A stretch of 64,000 nucleotides of DNA, taken from NCBI RefSeq assembly GCF_008704395.1, contig NZ_CP023695.1:2542001-2606000 (forward strand), written 5' to 3'. Below the pieces are notes generated by a model that was given only the letters and a program-made list of their open reading frames with translations, searched no databases and had not been told where the DNA came from. Position 1 is the first letter of the stretch; each line of letters begins with the position of its first letter. Position numbers and translations under genes: made by a program. Source of the stretch: Streptomyces alboniger. GTDB taxonomy: Bacteria; Actinomycetota; Actinomycetes; Streptomycetales; Streptomycetaceae. Below are positions 1 through 8,022 of this stretch, one piece after another.

Positions 1-623
1 TCCCCGGCCTGTTCACCATGCAGGTCCGCGCGATCGCCGAGGCGGCGGCCGAGCGGAAGAACGCCAAGGGCGACCCGCGCGCGGAGATCATGATTCCGCT
101 CGTCGGCACGGTCCAGGAGCTGGAGATCGTCCGTGAGGAGGCCGAGCAGGTCATCGCGGAGGTCATCGAGTCCACCGGCGTCGACCTGAAGCTGGCCCTG
201 GGCACGATGATCGAGCTGCCGCGCGCCGCGCTGACGGCCGACCAGATCGCGGAGGCGGCCGAGTTCTTCTCCTTCGGTACGAACGACCTCACGCAGACCG
301 TCTGGGGCTTCTCCCGCGACGACGTGGAGGCGAGCTTCTTCACCGCGTACCTGGAGAAGGGCATCTTCGGGGTCTCGCCGTTCGAGACGATCGACAAGGA
401 CGGCGTCGGCAAGCTGGTGAAGGACGCGGTCAAGGCCGGCCGCGCCACGCGCCCCGACCTGAAGCTCGGCGTCTGCGGCGAGCACGGCGGCGACCCGGAG
501 TCCGTGCACTTCTTCCACGAGGTGGGCCTGGACTACGTCTCCTGCTCCCCGTTCCGCATCCCGGTGGCCCGCCTGGAGGCCGGCCGCGCGGCCTCGCACT
601 CGGTGGGCAGCGACCACCGGTAG
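1..623 (+). CDS. ppdK: pyruvate, phosphate dikinase, C-terminal fragment
   Basis: This is the 3' end of a gene that begins before the window; about 207 codons are visible. It encodes the PEP/pyruvate-binding TIM-barrel end of pyruvate, phosphate dikinase, which interconverts pyruvate + ATP + Pi and PEP + AMP + PPi. Visible signatures are FSFGTNDLTQT, the VCGEHGGDP segment that carries the catalytic cysteine of the family, and the closing SCSPFRIPVARLEAG block, after which PPDK proteins normally end. A strong hairpin follows about 70 bp after the stop. The enzyme is cytosolic and anaplerotic or gluconeogenic. The distinction from PEP synthase rests on the PPDK-like ending, so confidence is high for the family. 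Confidence 0.93.
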   Translation, partial: PGLFTMQVRAIAEAAAERKNAKGDPRAEIMIPLVGTVQELEIVREEAEQVIAEVIESTGVDLKLALGTMIELPRAALTADQIAEAAEFFSFGTNDLTQTVWGFSRDDVEASFFTAYLEKGIFGVSPFETIDKDGVGKLVKDAVKAGRATRPDLKLGVCGEHGGDPESVHFFHEVGLDYVSCSPFRIPVARLEAGRAASHSVGSDHR

Positions 624-690
624 AGCCCCGGGACCGCCGCCGTGTCCCCGACCCTCAGTACCGATGCGGCGGCGGTCCCGGTCCACGATG

Positions 691-725
691 AAGGGGCGGC
701 ACCCTGTGCGGGGGTGCCGCCCCTT
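691..725. terminator. bidirectional hairpin terminator between ppdK and the 183-residue gene
   Basis: Two perfect 14-nt arms (691-704 and 712-725) flank a 7-nt loop, giving a GC-rich stem. It lies between the stop of ppdK on the plus strand and the stop of the convergent gene ending at 735, so it can serve both. Confidence 0.75.
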
Positions 726-734
726 CGGGCATGG

Positions 735-1286
735 TCAGCGGGGACGGATTCCGGCTCTGTTCCCCGCGACATTCCGGGTCTTCCTGGTGTGGGCCGACTC
801 GGCGAGCAGGGCCAGTACCTCCGGCGACGTCACCCTTTCGGCGAGGAGGCGCTGCATCCAGTTCGTGGCCTCCGCCAACTCGGCCGGTGTCGGCACGTGG
901 CCGTTCTCGATGGACAGGTAGAGCAGCCAGTCGTGGACGCGGCGGCGGATGAACTCGCGGTTGCCCTCCGCCTTGAGCCGGTCGGTCTCCGGCAGCAGTC
1001 CGGCCGACCACTGCCGGAACTCGGCGGGACCGGTCGCCTTCATCGCGATCCTGTCCACGAGGGCGACCACCGCCGTCTTGGACGCCGGCTCGTTGGGCTC
1101 GCGCAGGATCGCGGCTACGATCGCGCGGTCCCGGTCCTGGTCGCGGCTCCGGGAGTCAGCTATCACCGAGACGACGCGTTGGTACGCGGACGATCGGACG
1201 TGCTCGTCCGCGACGGCGTCGTCGACGTCCACGTCGCGGATGCCGGCCTCCGCCAGCAACCCGGCCACATCGGAACGCAAGGTCAT
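735..1286 (-). CDS. hypothetical protein, third gene of the peptide/HExxH operon
   Basis: This encodes 183 residues that I do not recognise. The sequence is charged, looks almost entirely helical, has no signal peptide, membrane segment or cysteine motif, and ends in a basic tail (KTRNVAGNRAGIRPR). It starts 39 bp after the stop of the HExxH gene on the same strand, and a bidirectional terminator follows. It is therefore probably the last gene of a three-gene transcript that starts with the small peptide at 3100. By position it could be a partner or recognition protein, an immunity factor or an unrelated passenger; nothing in the sequence decides. Codon usage is GC-rich like its neighbours, so I regard it as a real gene. 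Confidence 0.7.
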   Translation of the reverse strand: MTLRSDVAGLLAEAGIRDVDVDDAVADEHVRSSAYQRVVSVIADSRSRDQDRDRAIVAAILREPNEPASKTAVVALVDRIAMKATGPAEFRQWSAGLLPETDRLKAEGNREFIRRRVHDWLLYLSIENGHVPTPAELAEATNWMQRLLAERVTSPEVLALLAESAHTRKTRNVAGNRAGIRPR

Positions 1287-1325
1287 CGCTCCACCCCTCC
1301 CCGCAGGGTGCCGTGCGGCCCCGCG

Positions 1326-2873
1326 TTACACGATCTCCGGCATCGTCGCCAGCGCGTGACTGGAGGATTCCACCATGTCGCGGACCATGTCGTCCGGGTG
1401 CCTGGGGGCGTGCGGGGCCAGGGGATCGAGGCTGTAGCCGTCCGGGGCCAGGGTGGTGAGGGTCGTGGCTATGGCCTGGCGCAGGTCCGGGAAGGAGGAG
1501 GGGGCGGAGGACAGGGCTCGCGCGAGTTCGTCCGGGGGCGCGCCCGTCGCCTTCAGGATCGCGCGCGCCGAGGCCGACTCCACCTCGGCGAGCGCCGCCA
1601 GCCTGCGCTCAAGTGCGGGGTTCGGGAGGGCCTTTCGGGCCTTGGCCGCCTCGCGCAGGTAGCGGTGCAGGAGCAGGTGGAGCGTGGCGCCCGGCGGCGG
1701 TGGCGTGGGATCGAGCGCCTGGAGGATCGACGTCAGCCAGTCGGTCAGGCCCCGCCCCGCCAGGCCCAGTTCGGGCCAGGTGGTCGAGTGGAGCTGCTCC
1801 CCGAGGTAGTGGGCGCGCTCGAACGCCTTGCGGCCCGGCGTCATGGGGTGGGGGGCGTCGACCGGCCCATACGTGCTCTCCAGCGCGGGAGCACGGCGTT
1901 CCGCCAGGGTGCAGAAGAGCGACAGATGGACGTACACGTGGAAGGCCGCGATGGACCGGTGCGGGTCCCATCGATTGGTTCCGGCCAGGCCCGGTGAATT
2001 CCAGAGCGACGTCACCTTCCGCACCTCGTCGGGAAGTCCGTGGTCGCTTTCGACGTCGCGTACGAGCAAGGAGTGCGCGTGCCGGAAGTCGTAGAGCTTC
2101 TGGTGCAGGGATTCATGCAGCAGGTGCTCCGCGACCCACCATGGGTTGGTGAGCAGTTTCTGGTTCAGGAAGACGATTCCGGCCATGCGGAACTGCGATG
2201 TGGATGATTTCCTCGCCCAGGCACCGACGCCCGGGGAAATACCGATCACATGGGTGTGGTGCAGGGCACTGCGGGACGTCTCGGGAAGGATTTCCCGGAG
2301 AAGTCCCGCAGCTTTCCGCAGTATCGCGACATCGGATGGCGCGGGTGCGCAGATCTGGTCGGTGAACTCCCTTGCGACAAGCACCCGGAGAGCCTGTGCG
2401 AACGCGTCGTCGCGGCGCTCCGGATGCCAGAACCACGCCGGTCCCGCCTCCGGGTCGAGGCGCTGCGCCTCGGTGGCGCCCGCCTCCGACGGCCCGTCGG
2501 CGGACCCGGATTCGAGGTGGCGCGTGGTCGCGTCGAGGACCTCCTCGCACAGCGCGAGGGGAAGCACGACCTCCGCACCCGCGGTGACGCGGGCCAGCGA
2601 CTGCTGGATGGCACAGCGGACCACGGGATCGCCCAGCGCACGGTACTCGCGGTGCCGGTCGGCGCCGGCGAGCGCGTCGAGGAGGCGCCGGGCGGCGGGC
2701 AGCCGGTCACCGACCTTCTTCAGACGGTGCAGGTGGGCGCCGCGCATCTGCTCGTGCACGTAGGAGCTGTCGCCGAACGGCCGACCCTGCGACAGAACGG
2801 CATCGAACGCAGACATCTCAGTCGTCCCTGTCATGTCTTCCGTCACGTCTGTCATATCTGTCATGTCTGTCAT
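1326..2873 (-). CDS. HExxH-motif putative peptide-modifying enzyme
   Basis: This encodes 515 residues from the first ATG, or 496 if the ATG at 2816 is used. Residues 253-257 read HESLH in the helix LLHESLHQKL, followed near residue 311 by FHVYVHL. That layout resembles the family annotated as HEXXH-motif putative peptide modification protein (mod_HExxH), whose members have been described as alpha-ketoglutarate-dependent peptide beta-hydroxylases rather than proteases. The family call is from memory of its pattern. The N-terminus is a run of Met-Thr-Asp repeats encoded by a tandem DNA array, so the start is uncertain. The gene lies 38 bp downstream of a 62-residue peptide gene on the same strand. 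I infer that the peptide is its substrate. A zinc metallopeptidase is the main alternative. Confidence 0.72.
   Translation of the reverse strand: MTDMTDMTDVTEDMTGTTEMSAFDAVLSQGRPFGDSSYVHEQMRGAHLHRLKKVGDRLPAARRLLDALAGADRHREYRALGDPVVRCAIQQSLARVTAGAEVVLPLALCEEVLDATTRHLESGSADGPSEAGATEAQRLDPEAGPAWFWHPERRDDAFAQALRVLVAREFTDQICAPAPSDVAILRKAAGLLREILPETSRSALHHTHVIGISPGVGAWARKSSTSQFRMAGIVFLNQKLLTNPWWVAEHLLHESLHQKLYDFRHAHSLLVRDVESDHGLPDEVRKVTSLWNSPGLAGTNRWDPHRSIAAFHVYVHLSLFCTLAERRAPALESTYGPVDAPHPMTPGRKAFERAHYLGEQLHSTTWPELGLAGRGLTDWLTSILQALDPTPPPPGATLHLLLHRYLREAAKARKALPNPALERRLAALAEVESASARAILKATGAPPDELARALSSAPSSFPDLRQAIATTLTTLAPDGYSLDPLAPHAPRHPDDMVRDMVESSSHALATMPEIV
2817..2873 (-). repeat. ATGACAGA tandem array at the start of the HExxH gene
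   Basis: Six imperfect units, mostly 9 nt (ATGACAGAC, ATGACAGAT and degenerate copies), encode an MTDMTDMTD-type N-terminus. Every unit offers an in-frame ATG, GTG or ACG, so the array leaves the start codon ambiguous. The same ATGACAGA words make up the hairpin at 9477-9551. Confidence 0.75.
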
Positions 2874-2911
2874 GAGAATCGGCCTCTGCCCTGAATCGGT
2901 GCGCGGGAGAG

Positions 2912-3100
2912 TCAGACTTCCGCGGCGTGGTCGTGGTCGTGGTCGTCCGGCAACTGCGGCTGGACGACGGCGCGCAGCGCGTCGTGCTGCGCCTGCATCT
3001 CCTGGGCTTCGGCCTCGGAGATCTCACGGGTGAAGACGAGGGTCACCGCGGTGAGGGCCTGCGGGGATTCCGGTTCCTGGGAGGATTGCGACTCGCTCAT
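2912..3100 (-). CDS. small peptide, candidate RiPP precursor with Asp/His tail
   Basis: This encodes 62 residues. The ATG at 3100 is preceded by a GGAG site with 5-nt spacing; an upstream in-frame start at 3211 is disfavoured because the candidate promoter lies inside that extension. The peptide is acidic and Gln/Glu-rich, with a likely helical middle (ISEAEAQEMQAQHDALRAV) and the C-terminal tail PDDHDHDHAAEV. A leader-like front plus a low-complexity reactive tail, next to a candidate peptide beta-hydroxylase, is the usual layout of a RiPP precursor. Asp and His are plausible hydroxylation targets. There is no Cys or Ser/Thr in the tail, so lanthionine chemistry is unlikely. The alternative is a small metal-binding protein using the alternating Asp/His residues. 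Confidence 0.7.
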   Translation of the reverse strand: MSESQSSQEPESPQALTAVTLVFTREISEAEAQEMQAQHDALRAVVQPQLPDDHDHDHAAEV

Positions 3101-3149
3101 TACGACTCCGTTCAGACGGAAAGGAAGTGCGGTGGACTTCTCGGTGCGC

Positions 3150-3178
3150 AATCTACGAGCGGATTTCGGGGAGGTCAA
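3150..3178 (-). promoter_or_regulatory. sigma-70-type promoter of the small-peptide operon
   Basis: On the minus strand TTGACC (3173-3178) is followed after exactly 17 nt by TAGATT (3150-3155), a close match to vegetative (HrdB-type) elements. Transcription would start near 3143, about 43 nt before the ATG of the 62-residue peptide. Confidence 0.65.
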
Positions 3179-3411
3179 CGAGAACAGGAGGCACGAAATC
3201 TGGTCGCCCACCGGAACAAGCCACTCGTATTAATGGCCAAAGCTCGTGATTCCTGCGGCAGGAGAGACTGGTGGGCGACGTGGGACGCTATGGGGCGGCG
3301 TGGCGGCAACGATTAACGGCACGATTACGAAAGGCGATACGGGCGGTCGATGGGCTACCGTCCTCATGTCTGCGAGGAATCAGCGCCAGAAATAAGGAGA
3401 AAGGGAGCGTC

Positions 3412-4164
3412 ATGACCCCATTCGATTTACCGCAGAGCGAGGACGAACAGGCGCGCGACGGCCGGGACGGACAGGCTCGTAAAACCGCGCGCCCGAGCCG
3501 AACCGCGCGCCCGAGCCGGGTCACCCTGACCTTCGACCACCCCCTGACCTCGGCGGAGGTGGACCGGCTCCAGCGGAGCACCGACGCGCAGGCCGCCGTG
3601 CGGGTGCCGCCCGGCGTCGCCCAGGCCCATGACCGCGAACGGAAGCTGGCGTTCGACAAGTCGTCGGACCCCGAGGTCGGCGCGCTCCTCGCCGTACTCG
3701 CGGCGGCGGTGCCCGCGGGCGGGCGGATCCTGGAGACGGGCACCGGGGCGGGCATGGGCCTCGCCTGGATCGCACACGGGCTCGGGGACCGCGAGGACGT
3801 GGAGGTGCTCAGCGTGGAACTGGACGCCGAGCGCGCCGCGTCGGTGCGCGCCGCGGGGCTGCCGCCCGGGACGTCCGTCCTGGTGGGCGACGCCCTTGAA
3901 CTCATCGGCTCCCAGGGGACGTTCGACCTCGTCTTCGCCGACACCCCGAGCGCCAAGACGACGGGCCTCGCCGACATCGTCGGCGCGCTGCGGCCCGGCG
4001 GCGCGCTCCTGATCGACGACATCGCCGACGCCACCCACCCCGAGAGCTACACCCGGATCACGACCCTGCGCGAGCGGCTCTTCGGCGACCCCCGCCTGGT
4101 CGTCGCCGAACTCACCTGCTCGACGGGGATGTTCCTGGCCACGCGACGCCGAACGCAGGACTGA
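3412..4164 (+). CDS. class I SAM-dependent O-methyltransferase
   Basis: This encodes 250 residues from the ATG at 3412, which is preceded by GGAG (3404-3407) and an upstream AAGGAG. After a variable basic N-terminus the core follows the catechol-OMT-like fold: SAM motif I (ILETGTGAGMGLAW), an acidic residue closing strand 2 (LSVELDAE), DLVFADTPSAK and GGALLIDDIAD. It lies divergent from the peptide/HExxH operon across 311 bp, which suggests co-function but not shared transcription. A small-molecule O-methyltransferase or a peptide carboxyl methyltransferase acting on the Asp-rich tail are both possible. The substrate cannot be read from the sequence. Its stop codon lies in an 18-bp tandem repeat. 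Confidence 0.8.
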   Translation: MTPFDLPQSEDEQARDGRDGQARKTARPSRTARPSRVTLTFDHPLTSAEVDRLQRSTDAQAAVRVPPGVAQAHDRERKLAFDKSSDPEVGALLAVLAAAVPAGGRILETGTGAGMGLAWIAHGLGDREDVEVLSVELDAERAASVRAAGLPPGTSVLVGDALELIGSQGTFDLVFADTPSAKTTGLADIVGALRPGGALLIDDIADATHPESYTRITTLRERLFGDPRLVVAELTCSTGMFLATRRRTQD

Positions 4165-4226
4165 CGCCGAACGCAGGACTGACGCAGGACGCAGGACTGA
4201 CGCAGGACGCAGGACTGACGCCGAAC
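4147..4226. repeat. 18-bp minisatellite spanning the methyltransferase stop codon
   Basis: Four 18-nt units start at 4147, 4165, 4183 and 4201, followed by an 8-nt partial unit. Units 1-2 are identical to each other, as are units 3-4. The methyltransferase TGA (4162-4164) is the end of the first unit. Confidence 0.85.
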
Positions 4227-4234
4227 GGCGGGCC

Positions 4235-5368
4235 TCAGCCCCCCGACGTGTCCAGCTCCGCGTCCTCGCTCACGCCCGCGCAGTCGTAGGGGTCCTTCAG
4301 CCAGCCGTCCGGCAGCACCACGCGGTTGTTGCCCGAGGTGCGGCCGCGGGGGCCGTCCGCGCCGGCGGGCCACTCCTGGTCGAGGTCCAGCTCGCCGAGG
4401 CCGTCCTCCAGTTCGGCCAGGGAGGAGGTGACCGCGAGGCGCTTGCGCATCTCCGAGCCGACCGCGAAGCCCTTCAGGTACCAGGCCACGTGCTTGCGGA
4501 AGTCGATGACTCCGCGCGACTCGTCGCCGATCCACTCGCCGAGCAGCGTCGCGTGGCGGAGCATGACCCGGGAGACCTCGCGCAGGCCGGGGGCCTTGGG
4601 CGCGCCCGTGCCCTCGAAGGCGGCGACCAGGTCGGCGAAGAGCCAGGGGCGGCCGAGGCAGCCGCGGCCGACGACGACGCCGTCGCAGCCCGTCTCGTTC
4701 ATCATGCGGACCGCGTCGGCGGCCGACCAGATGTCGCCGTTGCCGAGCACCGGGATCTCGGGGACGTGCTCCTTGAGGCGGGCGATGGCGTCCCAGTCGG
4801 CCGTGCCGCCGTAGTGCTGGGCGGCCGTCCTGCCGTGCAGCGCGATGGCCGTGACGCCCTCCTCGACCGCGATGCGGCCCGCGTCGAGGAAGGTGATGTG
4901 GTCGTCGTCGATGCCCTTGCGCATCTTCATGGTCACGGGGAGGTCGCCCGCGCCGCTGACGGCTTCCTTCAGGATCGCGCGCAGCAGGTGGCGCTTGTAC
5001 GGGAGCGCGGAGCCGCCGCCCTTGCGCGTGACCTTGGGGACGGGGCAGCCGAAGTTCAGGTCGATGTGGTCGGCCAGGTCCTCCTCCGCGATCATGCGGA
5101 CGGCCTTGCCGACGGTCGCCGGGTCGACGCCGTACAGCTGGATCGAGCGCGGCTTCTCCGTCGCGTCGAAGTGGATCAGCTGCATCGTCTTCTCGTTGCG
5201 CTCCACCAGGGCGCGCGTGGTGATCATCTCGCTCACGAAGAGACCCTTGCCGCCGGAGAACTCCCGGCACAGCGTCCTGAACGGCGCGTTCGTGATGCCC
5301 GCCATGGGGGCGAGCACGACGGGCGGCTGTACGGTGTGCGGGCCGATCGTAAGGGGCTGGGACGGCAT
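4235..5368 (-). CDS. dusB: tRNA-dihydrouridine synthase
   Basis: This encodes 377 residues from the ATG at 5368 (MPSQPLTIG), preceded by GGAG with 8-nt spacing; an in-frame ATG 45 nt further up lacks a comparable site. It is an FMN-dependent enzyme that reduces uridines to dihydrouridine in tRNA D-loops. Family marks are VLAPMAGITNAPFR at the N-terminus, LNFGCPVPKVTRKGGGSAL with the catalytic Cys, VTMKMRKG, ALHGRTAAQHYGG and VVVGRGCLGRPW. A C-terminal helical domain follows. Length and order fit a complete DusB-type enzyme. Confidence 0.92.
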   Translation of the reverse strand: MPSQPLTIGPHTVQPPVVLAPMAGITNAPFRTLCREFSGGKGLFVSEMITTRALVERNEKTMQLIHFDATEKPRSIQLYGVDPATVGKAVRMIAEEDLADHIDLNFGCPVPKVTRKGGGSALPYKRHLLRAILKEAVSGAGDLPVTMKMRKGIDDDHITFLDAGRIAVEEGVTAIALHGRTAAQHYGGTADWDAIARLKEHVPEIPVLGNGDIWSAADAVRMMNETGCDGVVVGRGCLGRPWLFADLVAAFEGTGAPKAPGLREVSRVMLRHATLLGEWIGDESRGVIDFRKHVAWYLKGFAVGSEMRKRLAVTSSLAELEDGLGELDLDQEWPAGADGPRGRTSGNNRVVLPDGWLKDPYDCAGVSEDAELDTSGG

Positions 5369-5434
5369 CGGTGATCTCCGGGGCGGACGACGGGACCCTC
5401 TATTGTCCCTCACTCGCCCGACTCCCCCTGCCCC

Positions 5435-6307
5435 TCACTCTCCCGGCTCCCCCGACAGCTCCGCCAGCCGCTCCAGGCGGGCCTCCGTCTCGTCGTCGGC
5501 GGGCACGTACGCGATGAGCCGGTGCGCCTGCGTCAGCGGGGCCATCCACAGCATGCGGTGCTCAAGGCGCAGCAGGCCCACCCGCGGGTGCTGGTACCGC
5601 TTGACGTGCGGGACCATCGTCGCCACCTCGTGCCGCTCCCACAGCTCGCGGAACTCCGCGGATACCCCGAGCAGCCGGTCCCGCAGCTCCTTCCAGGCGG
5701 GCTCGGCGCCGTGCTCGGCCATGGCCCCGCGGAACTTGGCGGTCAGGTCGCGCAGCATCTCGTCCCGGTCCAGGAACGTCTCGCGCCAGCGCCGGCTGGT
5801 GGCGAGGAGCCACAGGCAGTTGCGGTCGCGCGGCTCCATCGCGTCGAAGTCGCCGAAGACGTGCGTCCAGGAGCGGTTGTGGGCGAGGACGTCGTAGCGG
5901 CCGTTCTGCACGGTGGCAGGGTAGGGGGCGACGCGGTGCATCAGCCTGCGGACCGGCGCGGAGAGCGCGGAGCACTCGGCCTCGGGCCGCGGGTCGACGG
6001 CACCGGCGAGGGCGAAGAGGTGGGCGCGTTCGCTCGGGTCCATGAGCAGCGCCCGCGCGATCGCGTCGAGGACCTGCGCGGACACCTTGATGGGGCGGGC
6101 CTGCTCCAGCCACGTGTACCAGGTGACGCCCACCGCGGAGAGCTGCGCGACCTCCTCGCGGCGCAGCCCCGGCGTGCGGCGACGGGTGCCGCGCGGCAGC
6201 CCCGCCTGCTCGGGCGTGACGCGCTCGCGGCGGCTGCGCAGGAAGGCGGCGAGTTCTCGTCTGCGGATGTCCGCACCGGCGTCCGGCGCCGCGGCCGTGA
6301 TGGTCAT
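5435..6307 (-). CDS. HTH transcriptional regulator with MmyB-like ligand-binding domain
   Basis: This encodes 290 residues. The N-terminal third carries an XRE-type helix-turn-helix preceded by the family hallmark RRTPGLRREEVAQLSAVGVTW and WYTWLEQ. The remainder matches the MmyB-like (MLTR) sensing domain with VLAHNRSW and HPRVGLLRLEH. It is divergent from the exporter at 6409 across 101 bp that contain a duplicated CTGGTACC element. It probably controls that exporter and itself in response to a small molecule; ligand and sign of regulation are unknown. A paralogue with the same arrangement lies at 44214-45134. Confidence 0.87.
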   Translation of the reverse strand: MTITAAAPDAGADIRRRELAAFLRSRRERVTPEQAGLPRGTRRRTPGLRREEVAQLSAVGVTWYTWLEQARPIKVSAQVLDAIARALLMDPSERAHLFALAGAVDPRPEAECSALSAPVRRLMHRVAPYPATVQNGRYDVLAHNRSWTHVFGDFDAMEPRDRNCLWLLATSRRWRETFLDRDEMLRDLTAKFRGAMAEHGAEPAWKELRDRLLGVSAEFRELWERHEVATMVPHVKRYQHPRVGLLRLEHRMLWMAPLTQAHRLIAYVPADDETEARLERLAELSGEPGE

Positions 6308-6348
6308 GGATCAAGGCTGCCGGATGCCGCAGCCTGTTTCCAGGTGCG

Positions 6349-6379
6349 CCTGGTACCAGGATAAAGAGACTCTGGTACC
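6349..6379. promoter_or_regulatory. duplicated CTGGTACC operator between regulator and exporter
   Basis: A perfect 12-bp palindrome (CCTGGTACCAGG, 6349-6360) is followed by a second CTGGTACC at 6372-6379, 22 bp after the first, two helical turns. The minus strand reads TATCCT across the palindrome edge, which could be the -10 of the regulator gene. The placement suits an autoregulatory operator. Confidence 0.5.
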
Positions 6380-6408
6380 CCCCTGGGGCCGGGAAGATCG
6401 TCGTTGAC

Positions 6409-7899
6409 GTGACTCTTACGACCCCCGACGAAAAGCCCCCCGCGGCCGGACCGACCACCCCCTCCGCCCCCTCCAACCCCTCCGCTTTTTCCAGTTACTC
6501 CGCCCCCTCCAGCCCCTCCCCCCTCACCCCCCTCGGCCTGCTCACCATCCTCCTCGGCGCCTCCCTCTCCAGCATCGACTTCTTCATCGTCAACGTCGCC
6601 CTGCCCAGCATCGAGCGCGACCTGCACGCCTCGCCCGCCACGCTGGAGATGGTCGTCGCCGGTTACGCGGTCGCGTACGCCGTGCTGCTCGTCCTCGGCG
6701 GGCGGCTCGGTGACACGTACGGGCGCAGGAAGCTCTTCCTGTGGGGCGTCGCCGCCTTCGGCCTGACCTCGCTCGCCTGCGGGCTCGCGCCCGGCGCGTG
6801 GTGGCTGGTCGGGGCCCGGATGGCGCAGGGCGCGGCCTCCGCGCTGATGCTGCCGCAGGTCCTCGCCACCATCCACGCCACGACGCGGGGCGAGCGGCGC
6901 GCGCGGGCCGTCGCGCTGTACGGCTCGGTGAGCGGGCTCGGCGTCGTCCTCGGGCAGGTGCTCGGCGGTGTCCTGGTCGCCGCCGACCTCGGGGGCACCG
7001 GCTGGCGCATGGCGTTCCTGGTGAACGTGCCGGTCGCGGTGGCCGCACTGCTCTGCGCCGTGCGCTCGGTTCCGGACAGCCGGGCGGAGCAGCCCCGGCG
7101 CGGCGACCTCGGCGGCACACTCCTGCTCGGCTCCGCGCTGACCGCTCTGCTGCTCCCCCTCTCCGAGGGGCGGGCCACGGGCTGGCCGCTCTGGTCGATC
7201 CTGCTGCTCGCCGCCGCGCCGCTGCTCGGCTGGGCGTTCGCGGCCGTCGAGCGGCGGGCGGAGGACACCGGGGGCAGCCCGCTGCTGCCGCCGTCGCTGC
7301 TGCGCGAGCCCGGCGTGCGCCTCGGCCTCGCCCTCGGCCTGCCGGTCTTCATCGGGTTCAGCGGCTGGATGTTCGTCAGCGCCGTCACCCTCCAGCAGGG
7401 GCTCGGTTACGGCGCGCTCAAGGCGGGCCTGACGCTGGTCCCCATGGGACTGACGCAGGTCGCCGCGTCGATGCTCGCCCCGCGCGTCGCCGCGCGGCTC
7501 GGCGGCCGGGCGATGACGGTGGCCGCGCTGGTGCACGGCTCGGGCCTGGTGGTGCTCGCGCTGACGGTCCTGTGGGTGCCGTGGTCCTCGCTCACCCCGC
7601 TCGCCCTCGCGCCGGGCCTCGCCCTGTGCGGCCTCGGCCAGGGTGTCGAACTCGCCCTCTACTACCGGATCGTCCTCGCCGCCGTCCCAGCCGCGCGGGC
7701 GGGGGCGGGCAGTGGTCTCGCGGCGACCGTTCAGCAGTCGTGCCTCGCGGTGGGCGTGGCGACGGTCGGCTCGCTCTTCCTGTCCCTGATCCCGGCGCTC
7801 GGCATGAGGAGGGCCTTCACGGCCGTGCTCGGCGTGCAGCTGGCGGGCCTGCTCGGCCTGGCGCTGCTCGGCCTGCGGCTGCCGCGCCGCCTCTCATGA
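6409..7899 (+). CDS. DHA2-family (EmrB/QacA-type) MFS exporter
   Basis: This encodes 496 residues from a GTG. After a Pro/Ser-rich cytoplasmic stretch of about 35 residues it has the 14-helix pattern of proton-driven drug exporters. Visible motifs are SSIDFFIVNVALPSIERDL in helix 1, the loop motif GGRLGDTYGRRKLFLWG, and the motif-C-like GSVSGLGVVLGQVLGGVL. It is divergent from the HTH regulator at 6307 and probably under its control. Substrate unknown. A second DHA2 exporter follows 123 bp downstream. The ribosome site is poor, so the exact start is uncertain. Confidence 0.88.
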   Translation: MTLTTPDEKPPAAGPTTPSAPSNPSAFSSYSAPSSPSPLTPLGLLTILLGASLSSIDFFIVNVALPSIERDLHASPATLEMVVAGYAVAYAVLLVLGGRLGDTYGRRKLFLWGVAAFGLTSLACGLAPGAWWLVGARMAQGAASALMLPQVLATIHATTRGERRARAVALYGSVSGLGVVLGQVLGGVLVAADLGGTGWRMAFLVNVPVAVAALLCAVRSVPDSRAEQPRRGDLGGTLLLGSALTALLLPLSEGRATGWPLWSILLLAAAPLLGWAFAAVERRAEDTGGSPLLPPSLLREPGVRLGLALGLPVFIGFSGWMFVSAVTLQQGLGYGALKAGLTLVPMGLTQVAASMLAPRVAARLGGRAMTVAALVHGSGLVVLALTVLWVPWSSLTPLALAPGLALCGLGQGVELALYYRIVLAAVPAARAGAGSGLAATVQQSCLAVGVATVGSLFLSLIPALGMRRAFTAVLGVQLAGLLGLALLGLRLPRRLS

Positions 7900-7904
7900 G
7901 CCCA

Positions 7905-7992
7905 CGAGCCGCACACGGGCTGCCGCGCACGGGAGTACCCGGGCCGCCGCACACGGGTACCCGGGCCGCCGCACGCGGGAGCCCCCGGGCCA
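7905..7992. repeat. imperfect ~22-bp repeats between the two exporters
   Basis: Three to four degenerate copies of a unit like GCCGCACACGGGTACCCGG fill most of the gap after the first exporter. Units contain short inverted CGGGTACCCG cores, so some terminator or operator role is possible. Confidence 0.45.
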
Positions 7993-8022
7993 CCCACCCC
8001 TCCGAGAGCTACCGTCACATAC

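Noticed and set aside
7905..7992. CRISPR-like array between the two exporters
   Set aside because: Units are degenerate, adjacent without unique spacers, and no cas genes are present.
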